A stretch of DNA of 6,003 bases from Lachnospiraceae bacterium (GTDB lineage: Bacteria > Bacillota_A > Clostridia > Lachnospirales > Lachnospiraceae), in contig JAGOGN010000097.1 of assembly GCA_017996675.1 (NCBI GenBank), positions 1 through 6,003 on the forward strand. The letters are read 5' to 3'. The notes under the pieces were generated by a model. It was not told the origin of the DNA, made no database searches, and saw only the letters and a list, made by a program, of their open reading frames with translations. A program made the position numbers and the translations under genes. Below are positions 1-5,288 of this stretch, in pieces. How positions within the stretch are numbered: position 1 is the stretch's first letter; every line of letters starts with the position of its first letter.

Positions 1-1085
1 TTGTCATGCTGCCTACTTATATCAATTATAAAATGACTGGACAGCTGAAAGATTCAGCAGCAAACCAGATTGCTCATATCCCTTTTGATTATAAAAATCG
101 TAAATGGCAGAAGAAAAATGATATTCGAAGGAAAGTGGTGGATATTCCAGAACATATGCTTTGTGAATTGGTCAATGCGGAAGAAATTATTGGAGCGATT
201 ACCTTAAAAGCAAGCGAGGAAACCGGGATTCCAGCAGGGTTAGTATTGTATGCCACTGGATCAGATAAAGGGTGCGAAACTTTGGGACTTTCTGTGATTC
301 ACAAGCATCAGGCTGCACTTTCTTTTGGAACGACTGCAACAGTACAGTTTGCTACAAAGGAATATTTTGAGCCAAAACAGTTCCTTCCATCCTATCCAGC
401 AGTTCCAAATGATTTGTATAATCCAGAAATTCAGATTTATCGGGGGTATTGGCTGATATCCTGGTTTAAAAAAGAATTTGCTGCAAAAGAATGTGTGGAA
501 GCAATGGAAAAGGACTGCTCACCAGAAGAAATATTAAATGCCCGATTACGTGAGGTTCCACCAGGATGTGAAGGACTAATTCTACAGCCTTTTTGGACAC
601 CAGGTGTGGTGACACCGAATGCAAAGGGCGCTATCATTGGTTTTTGCGATGCACATTCCAGAATTCACGTTTATCGTGCAATTATTGAAGGCATTGGTTT
701 TGCGTTGATGGATGGACTTTACAGTATGCAAAAAAGAGGAAAACAGCAGATCACAGAAATATTTGTAGCTGGTGGTGGTGCGCAAAGTGACGAAATTTGT
801 CAAATCACAGCAAACATGTTTGGACTAAACGTGAAACGAATTCAGACCCATGAAGCATCTGGACTTGGAGCATCCATGGTTGGATTTGTTGCTTGCGGAA
901 AATATCGGAATTATGAAGAGGCAATTCAAAATATGGTTCGTGTTTCCAGTGTGTTTGAGCCAGATATGGAAGAATATGTAATTTATCAGGAATTATATCA
1001 TTCTATTTATAAAAAAATTTATGGACGACTGTTACCACTATATAAAAAAATTAAAACCATTACGAGGAGAAAAGAAAATGAGTAA
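1..1085 (+). CDS. FGGY-family carbohydrate/polyol kinase, 5' end outside window
   Basis: This is an ATP-dependent kinase of the FGGY family (glycerol kinase, xylulokinase and relatives). It phosphorylates a sugar or polyol in the cytoplasm, but the substrate cannot be read from sequence. The frame is open back to the window edge, and the ATG at 6 falls inside the conserved 'YINYKMTG' stretch of the N-terminal domain. The true start is therefore upstream, with perhaps 130-150 of about 500 residues missing. Counting from that ATG, the catalytic Asp is probably D87 in 'YATGSDKGCETLG'. The phosphate-binding 'SFGTTATV' follows at 107-113, then 'PFWTPG' at 195-200. The C-terminal-domain signature 'VAGGGAQSDEICQITANMFG' is at 254-273, with 'GLGASMVG' at 286-293. 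The last codons overlap the next gene by 8 bases and carry its ribosome binding site. Its place before an alkyl-DHAP-synthase-like gene suggests a glycerol, dihydroxyacetone or alkylglycerol substrate, which is inference only. Confidence 0.9.
   Translation, partial: VMLPTYINYKMTGQLKDSAANQIAHIPFDYKNRKWQKKNDIRRKVVDIPEHMLCELVNAEEIIGAITLKASEETGIPAGLVLYATGSDKGCETLGLSVIHKHQAALSFGTTATVQFATKEYFEPKQFLPSYPAVPNDLYNPEIQIYRGYWLISWFKKEFAAKECVEAMEKDCSPEEILNARLREVPPGCEGLILQPFWTPGVVTPNAKGAIIGFCDAHSRIHVYRAIIEGIGFALMDGLYSMQKRGKQQITEIFVAGGGAQSDEICQITANMFGLNVKRIQTHEASGLGASMVGFVACGKYRNYEEAIQNMVRVSSVFEPDMEEYVIYQELYHSIYKKIYGRLLPLYKKIKTITRRKENE
1065..1069 (+). promoter_or_regulatory. Ribosome binding site that sets the flavoprotein start
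   Basis: AGGAG lies 8 bases before the ATG at 1078. The frame is also open from an in-frame ATG at 1021, but that codon has no comparable site. The extra 19 residues it would add are basic sequence read from the tail of the kinase gene. The start at 1078 is therefore preferred. Confidence 0.85.
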
Positions 1086-2817
1086 ACCATATGTAGATTT
1101 TGAACCAAAATGGGTAAAAGAAGCAGCACCATCCGACAGTTATCGCTCTATTTTTCGCTGGGGTGATCCAAATTTTGTGAAGTACCCAAAAGAATCTTTA
1201 TATAAATTGATGAAGGAAAAATTCACCCTTACGGACGATGATTTTAAAAATTATACAGGAGATATCGGACTAGATTCCGTGCAACTGGATATTCCATGCC
1301 AGTTATCTAGTGAACAGATCCAAAACCTTAAGAATATCGTGGGAGAGAATGAGGTATCTGTTCATGACTACGATCGTTTAGCAGTTGCATATGGAAAGAC
1401 CGGATATGATACGTTACGTTTAAGAGAAAAAAGAGTGGACTGCGTTCCGGATGCGGTGGTTTATCCTTCTACAACTGAACAAATTGAAGAGCTTGTTCAA
1501 TATAGCGTAAAACATCAAATTCCACTCTATGTTTACGGTGGCGGAAGCAGTGTGACGAGAGGAGTAGAGCCTATTAAGGGTGGAATTTCCCTTGATATGA
1601 GAAAGAACTTTCAAAAAGTGCTATCATTTAATGAAGTCGATCAAACCATCACGGTTCAGGCCGGAATCAGTGGACCGAATTTAGAAGCTGCGTTGCAAAA
1701 AGCACCAGAACTTTTTGGAGCAAAAAGAGCATACACCTGTGGTCATTTCCCACAATCGTTTGAATATAGTAGTGTTGGAGGTTGGGTTGTAACAAGAGGA
1801 GCTGGACAAAACAGTACCTATTATGGCTGTATTACGGATATCGTAATGGCTCAAAAACATGCAACTCCAATTGGAACCATTCAAACCAGCCATTATCCAA
1901 GAGAGGCAACAGGCCCGAACCTGAATCAGTTAATGATGGGTGGTGAGGGTACTTTTGGCGTATTGACGGAAGTTACTTTAAAAGTCTTTCGCTCTATGCC
2001 TGAAACCAGAAAACGCTATTCTTATATTTTTCCAAATTGGGAGATTGCACAATCGGCTGCACGTGAAATGATGCAGTGCGAAGCAGGATTTTCTTCCGTT
2101 TTTAGACTTTCAGATCCAGAAGAAACAAATCTAATGCTACGTTTATATAATGTAGATGAGACTCCATTAAAGAAAATCCTTGATTTAAGAGGATATAAGG
2201 ACATGGAAAGATGCTTGTTTTTAGGTTTTTCTGACGGAGAAATGGGATATTCCAAAAATGTTGCAAAAAATATTCGCCGCATTGCAAAAGCACATCAGGG
2301 AATGAGTCTTACGTCTTATGTAACAAAGAGCTGGGAAAAAGGAAGATTTAATGACCCATACTTAAGAGATACAATGCAGGATTTTGGACTGATTACAGAT
2401 ACACTGGAATGTACAGTGAACTGGTCTAATATGAGCCAGGTACACGAAGATGTAAGAAAAGTTTGTCATGCATTGCCGAATACGATTGTTACCACACATA
2501 TGTCTCATTGTTATCCGCAAGGAGCAAACCTGTATTTTATTTTTATTACAAAAATGAATGATGCAGAAGCATTCCGTGCTTATCATAGTACCATTCTGGA
2601 TGCGATTCAAAAATCAGGAGCGGCAATGAGTCATCATCATGGAATTGGTAAGATGTTCGCTCCTTGGTTAGAAGGACAGCTTGGAAGAACGGAATATGGT
2701 ATCATTCGTACATTAAAAAATTATTTTGATCCAGATTATTTAATGAATCCAGGTGGAACAATTGGATTGGATTTAAAAGAAGACGAGAAACGGTTTTTAA
2801 GAGAGGATCAAAAATAA
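1078..2817 (+). CDS. FAD-binding oxidase-type protein, alkylglycerone-phosphate synthase-like
   Basis: This 579-residue flavoprotein of the VAO/PCMH fold closely resembles alkyl-DHAP synthase (AGPS), which swaps the acyl chain of acyl-DHAP for a fatty alcohol to form an ether bond. The N-terminus has 'FRWGDP' (26-31). The FAD-binding domain shows 'VYGGGSSVTRG' (152-162), 'SVGGWVVTRGAGQNS' (232-246) with 'YGCITDIV' (249-256), 'ATGP' (277-280) and 'GGEGTFGVLTEVTLKV' (288-303). The cap and active-site region shows 'FRLSDPEE' (342-349, R343), 'PYLRD' (427-431, R430), 'GANLYF' (482-487, Y486) and the hallmark triple-His 'SHHHGIGK' (518-525, H519-H521). From memory, these match the catalytic Arg, Arg, Tyr and His residues of mammalian AGPS. 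No transit peptide or membrane segment is seen, so it is probably cytosolic or peripheral. The ATG at 1078 overlaps the kinase stop. Another FAD-linked oxidase or D-2-hydroxyacid dehydrogenase is possible, but the HHH motif and the C-terminus argue for the AGPS group. The actual substrate is unproven. Confidence 0.88.
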   Translation: MSKPYVDFEPKWVKEAAPSDSYRSIFRWGDPNFVKYPKESLYKLMKEKFTLTDDDFKNYTGDIGLDSVQLDIPCQLSSEQIQNLKNIVGENEVSVHDYDRLAVAYGKTGYDTLRLREKRVDCVPDAVVYPSTTEQIEELVQYSVKHQIPLYVYGGGSSVTRGVEPIKGGISLDMRKNFQKVLSFNEVDQTITVQAGISGPNLEAALQKAPELFGAKRAYTCGHFPQSFEYSSVGGWVVTRGAGQNSTYYGCITDIVMAQKHATPIGTIQTSHYPREATGPNLNQLMMGGEGTFGVLTEVTLKVFRSMPETRKRYSYIFPNWEIAQSAAREMMQCEAGFSSVFRLSDPEETNLMLRLYNVDETPLKKILDLRGYKDMERCLFLGFSDGEMGYSKNVAKNIRRIAKAHQGMSLTSYVTKSWEKGRFNDPYLRDTMQDFGLITDTLECTVNWSNMSQVHEDVRKVCHALPNTIVTTHMSHCYPQGANLYFIFITKMNDAEAFRAYHSTILDAIQKSGAAMSHHHGIGKMFAPWLEGQLGRTEYGIIRTLKNYFDPDYLMNPGGTIGLDLKEDEKRFLREDQK

Positions 2818-2818
2818 A

Positions 2819-3493
2819 ATGAAATTATTCATATGGATGCTACTGCTTTACTCGATTCCATTTGCCTTTTTGATGATGACTTTACTTTATTCCAAATCCA
2901 AGAAATATTATACGCTTGGAAAGACTTTAGCCAGCATCGGATTTATTGTGGTAGCTATTATTAGTGGATTTAAGGGGACTCATTTGATTGATATATGGCA
3001 TACCATGCCTGCTTTTCTACTGTGCCTGACAGGTGATGTCTTACTAGGAGTCTACAATCAGAACAAACATAAAGAGTATTTTTTGGCCGGATTATGCGTA
3101 TTCCTTTGTGGTCATATTGGTTTCTTCCTTTCGTTTGCGAGAATGAAAGGAGTGGTAGCCTGGGAGCTGTTAATACCAGTTTTGGGTGTGATGCTGACGC
3201 TCTGGATGGAAAAAAGACCTGGTATGAATACAGGAAAATTGAAGTTTGAAATCCTGATTTATTCCTATTTTGTCACACTGTTACTCACAAAAACAATCTT
3301 TATGTTGATAAAAGAATTATCCGCAGGAACGTTGATGTTGGCAATTGGCGCAGGATTATTCTTGATTTCGGATGTTCTATTATTATTCCTGAATTTTTAT
3401 AAAAAAAGATTCATGACGCTACATGTTCTAAATTTAATAACATACTATTATGGTATTTTCCTAATGGCAGCTAGTTTTCAATTTTTTTCTTAA
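2819..3493 (+). CDS. YhhN/TMEM86-family membrane protein, putative lysoplasmalogenase
   Basis: This is a 224-residue, very hydrophobic protein with about eight predicted transmembrane helices (roughly 3-22, 33-50, 64-79, 87-107, 112-130, 146-165, 169-192 and 200-221). That matches the YhhN family in length and topology. Family landmarks are in order: 'LGKTLAS' (33-39), 'CLTGDVLLG' (69-77, D73), 'FLAGLCVFLCGHIGF' (88-102, H99), 'GAGLFLISDVLLLF' (177-190, D185) and 'ITYYYGIFLMA' (207-217). Characterised animal (TMEM86) and bacterial members hydrolyse the vinyl ether bond of lysoplasmalogens, giving a fatty aldehyde and a glycerophospho-compound. Conservation of the two Asp and the His fits an active enzyme. 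The start lies one base after the flavoprotein stop. An AGAGGA-type site (2802-2807) sits inside the end of that gene, so coupled translation is likely. The family call is solid; the activity is inferred from family. Confidence 0.85.
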   Translation: MKLFIWMLLLYSIPFAFLMMTLLYSKSKKYYTLGKTLASIGFIVVAIISGFKGTHLIDIWHTMPAFLLCLTGDVLLGVYNQNKHKEYFLAGLCVFLCGHIGFFLSFARMKGVVAWELLIPVLGVMLTLWMEKRPGMNTGKLKFEILIYSYFVTLLLTKTIFMLIKELSAGTLMLAIGAGLFLISDVLLLFLNFYKKRFMTLHVLNLITYYYGIFLMAASFQFFS

Positions 3494-3499
3494 GAGGTG
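3494..3499 (+). promoter_or_regulatory. Ribosome binding site of the aldehyde dehydrogenase gene
   Basis: GAGGTG directly follows the YhhN stop codon and lies 8 bases before the ATG at 3508. The 14-base gap has room for nothing else, so this gene is read from the same transcript as its upstream neighbours. Confidence 0.8.
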
Positions 3500-3507
3500 A
3501 ATAAAAT

Positions 3508-4863
3508 ATGAAGAAATTAGTGGAAGAACAACGTGCTTTTTTTCAAACAGACATTACGAAATCAATACAGTTTCGTAGAAATCAACTAGAAAAGTTGTAT
3601 CATGCGATCCAAAGTTCGGAAAGTGAAATTATGAAGGCTTTAAAGCAGGATTTAAATAAATCCGAATATGAAGCATATTTGACAGAAATAGGGATTGTTT
3701 ACTCTGAAATTAAAACGGCAATGCGCAATTTAAAAAAATGGACCAAGCCAGTGCATAAGAAAACAGGAGTTGCTAATTTACCTGGAAAAAGTTTTACGAT
3801 GTATGAGCCATATGGGGTTGTGTTGATTCTTAGCCCATGGAACTATCCGTTTCAGCTAGCACTTGCTCCCCTTGTGGGGGCAATTGCAGCAGGAAATTGC
3901 TGCATCTGCAAATGTTCTAAGAGCAGCCCTCATACCTCTGCTTTGATTCGCAGAATCCTTTCTGAGGTGTATCCGGCAGAATATATCAGCTGTGTCGATC
4001 AAGATGTTTCATATGAGGAAATTTTATCGAATCAATATGACTATATTTTCTTTACAGGAAGTGCTCGAGTTGGAAAAGTAGTAATGGAAGCGGCAAGTAA
4101 GTTTTTAACACCTGTTTCATTGGAATTAGGCGGGAAGAGTCCTTGTTTTGTAGATCGAAGCGCTAATTTAAAATTGACAGCAAAACGCCTGGTATGGGGG
4201 AAACTGCTAAATGCTGGTCAGACTTGTGTGGCAGTGGATTATGTTTTGGTAGATAATCACGTGAAGGATCAACTCATCAAATTCATGAAACAGTATGAAA
4301 AAGAAGCTTATGGTAATTTATGTGAGAATGACTCGTATCCTAAAATTATATCGGAAGAACATTTTAATCGATTAAATGGTTTGATTGAAAGAGAGCCAGC
4401 TAAAATAGGCGGAGAGAAGAATGAGGAAACCATGCAAATTAGTTTTACCATTTTTCCAAATGCTTCCTTTCAGGATGAAATCATGCAGGATGAAATATTT
4501 GGACCTATTTTGCCGGTGATTGGATATGATTCTCTTGACGAAGCGTTATATCAGGTGAGACGTAGGCCAAAACCATTGGCATGCTACATGTTTAGCACCA
4601 GAGAAGAATACTTTTCTAAAATATGCAATCAGATTTCTTTTGGAGGAGGATGCATGAATGATGTCATTATGCATCTGGCAAATCATCATTTGCCATTTGG
4701 CGGTGTAGGGAATAGTGGAATGGGAAGTTACCACGGAAAATATAGTTTTAGAACGTTTTCTCATGAGAAGGCATTGATTCGAAGCTATAACCTGCTTGAT
4801 GTTCCACTGCGGTATGCTCCATTTTCAAAACAAAATATACATCTTTTAAAAAAATTCCTCTAA
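3508..4863 (+). CDS. Aldehyde dehydrogenase, class 3 (ALDH3/fatty-aldehyde type)
   Basis: This 451-residue NAD(P)-dependent dehydrogenase oxidises an aldehyde to a carboxylate. Its length is normal for bacterial ALDH3-type enzymes, which lack the longer N-terminus of class 1/2. Visible motifs are 'LILSPWNYPFQLALAP' (106-121, N112), 'FFTGSARVGK' (181-190), 'LELGGKSP' (205-212, general base E206), 'NAGQTCVAVDYVL' (235-247, nucleophile C240), 'DEIFGPILPV' (328-337) and the class 3 C-terminal block 'PFGGVGNSGMGSYHGK' (396-411). All catalytic residues are present. The usual KPSE cofactor motif reads K-C-S-K (135-138), within a Cys-rich run (C131, C132, C134, C136). There is no C-terminal membrane anchor of the kind found in mammalian FALDH. 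It is the last gene of the operon, 14 bases after the YhhN gene. A natural role would be clearing the fatty aldehyde made by a lysoplasmalogenase, but this is inference; general aldehyde detoxification is the alternative. Confidence 0.93.
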   Translation: MKKLVEEQRAFFQTDITKSIQFRRNQLEKLYHAIQSSESEIMKALKQDLNKSEYEAYLTEIGIVYSEIKTAMRNLKKWTKPVHKKTGVANLPGKSFTMYEPYGVVLILSPWNYPFQLALAPLVGAIAAGNCCICKCSKSSPHTSALIRRILSEVYPAEYISCVDQDVSYEEILSNQYDYIFFTGSARVGKVVMEAASKFLTPVSLELGGKSPCFVDRSANLKLTAKRLVWGKLLNAGQTCVAVDYVLVDNHVKDQLIKFMKQYEKEAYGNLCENDSYPKIISEEHFNRLNGLIEREPAKIGGEKNEETMQISFTIFPNASFQDEIMQDEIFGPILPVIGYDSLDEALYQVRRRPKPLACYMFSTREEYFSKICNQISFGGGCMNDVIMHLANHHLPFGGVGNSGMGSYHGKYSFRTFSHEKALIRSYNLLDVPLRYAPFSKQNIHLLKKFL

Positions 4864-4869
4864 AATAGC

Positions 4870-4898
4870 TAGTCAGCCTCCGAATCGGATGATATAAT
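4870..4898 (+). promoter_or_regulatory. Sigma-A type promoter with extended -10, driving the HPt-exonuclease unit
   Basis: The -10 box is a perfect TATAAT at 4893-4898, preceded by TG plus one base (4890-4892), which makes an extended -10. Exactly 17 bases upstream lies TAGTCA (4870-4875), matching four of six bases of the -35 consensus. Transcription would start near 4905. This leaves a leader of only about 18 bases, just enough for the ribosome binding site at 4911-4917. It is the only strong promoter I recognise in the window. Confidence 0.7.
4879..4889. repeat. 11-base palindrome in the promoter spacer, candidate operator
   Basis: TCCGA-A-TCGGA is a perfect 5-base inverted repeat around a single central base. 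Its centre (4884) is also the centre of the 17-base spacer between the -35 and -10 boxes. A loop of one base cannot form a hairpin, and no T-run follows, so it is not a terminator. A dimeric DNA-binding protein site is possible. A half-site of five bases is short and could arise by chance. Confidence 0.4.
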
Positions 4899-4910
4899 GT
4901 GAGCATAAAC

Positions 4911-4917
4911 GGAGGGG
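4911..4917 (+). promoter_or_regulatory. Ribosome binding site that sets the HPt gene start
   Basis: GGAGGGG ends 5 bases before the ATG at 4923 (7 bases when counted from GGAGG). The frame also extends back to a GTG at 4899. That codon directly follows the -10 box, lies upstream of the likely transcription start and has no ribosome binding site. ATG 4923 is therefore the start. Confidence 0.85.
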
Positions 4918-4922
4918 ATAGA

Positions 4923-5288
4923 ATGGGAAGATTGCTGGATATCTTAGATCGATATGATGGAGATGTAGAAGGTGTATGTGACCGTTTTTTAGGAGATGAA
5001 GAGTTATTATTGCAATGTCTTTTACAATTTGCAAAGGATCAGGGCTTTCAGTTGTTTGAGACTGCCATTATGGAGAAGGAATATCAGCAGGCATTTGAAT
5101 ACGCACACGGATTAAAAGGTGTGACTGGTAACCTTGGGCTTACGCCACTTTATGATGAGTTGTGTAAAGTAGTGGAAAATCTGAGAGCAGAAAATTATGG
5201 AAATATTCAGGATGATTTTTTGCTGGTCAAAGTTCAATATCGACTATGTATGAGAATGATGAAAGAAATTGAGGAAGAATTCAAATGA
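4923..5288 (+). CDS. Stand-alone histidine phosphotransfer (HPt) protein
   Basis: This 121-residue, all-helical-looking soluble protein is almost entirely one HPt domain. HPt domains carry a phosphoryl group on His between receiver domains in multistep two-component relays. The phosphorylation site is H62 in 'YAHGLKGVTGNLGL' (60-73), an exact fit to the HxLKG-x(3)-N(L/I)G consensus. It is followed by the amphipathic helix 'LYDELCKVVENLR' (76-88). The N-terminal part, with 'DILDRYDGDVEGVCDRFLGD' (6-25), matches the usual capping helices of HPt domains. There is no kinase, receiver or membrane domain in the protein, and no partner lies within the window. It has its own promoter, and its stop overlaps the next start as ATGA, so it is translationally coupled to the exonuclease gene. 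Partners are unknown. Confidence 0.88.
   Translation: MGRLLDILDRYDGDVEGVCDRFLGDEELLLQCLLQFAKDQGFQLFETAIMEKEYQQAFEYAHGLKGVTGNLGLTPLYDELCKVVENLRAENYGNIQDDFLLVKVQYRLCMRMMKEIEEEFK

Larger units (their letters stand above)
1..4863 (+). other. Putative four-gene operon with an ether-lipid theme
   Basis: Kinase, AGPS-like flavoprotein, YhhN membrane protein and ALDH3 dehydrogenase lie head to tail. They are joined by an 8-base overlap, a 1-base gap and a 14-base gap. No promoter or terminator fits between them. Any promoter must lie left of the window, and more member genes may lie there too. The families on either side of a fatty aldehyde (producer and oxidiser), together with an ether-bond-forming family, give the set a common theme. 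Confidence 0.7.

Noticed and set aside
437..803. Two overlapping minus-strand reading frames within the kinase gene
   Set aside because: They are antisense to well-conserved kinase sequence, lack ribosome binding sites and show no recognisable domain.
1021..1077. N-terminal extension of the flavoprotein from the ATG at 1021
   Set aside because: It has no suitable ribosome binding site, lies wholly inside the kinase gene and encodes a basic stretch unlike the family; the start at 1078 has AGGAG at ideal spacing.
1420..2610. Several minus-strand reading frames inside the flavoprotein gene
   Set aside because: They are short, overlap each other and a strongly conserved coding region, and look like antisense shadows.
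3898..3921. Cys-rich run in the dehydrogenase as an iron-sulfur or zinc site
   Set aside because: The spacing (C-C-x-C-x-C) matches no metal-binding motif I know, and the segment is the ordinary KPSE region of the fold.
4879..4889. Rho-independent terminator for the dehydrogenase gene
   Set aside because: The inverted repeat has a one-base centre that cannot form a hairpin loop, and no T-run follows.
4899..4922. HPt gene starting at the GTG at 4899
   Set aside because: The codon abuts the TATAAT box, upstream of the likely transcription start, and lacks a ribosome binding site; ATG 4923 has GGAGGGG.
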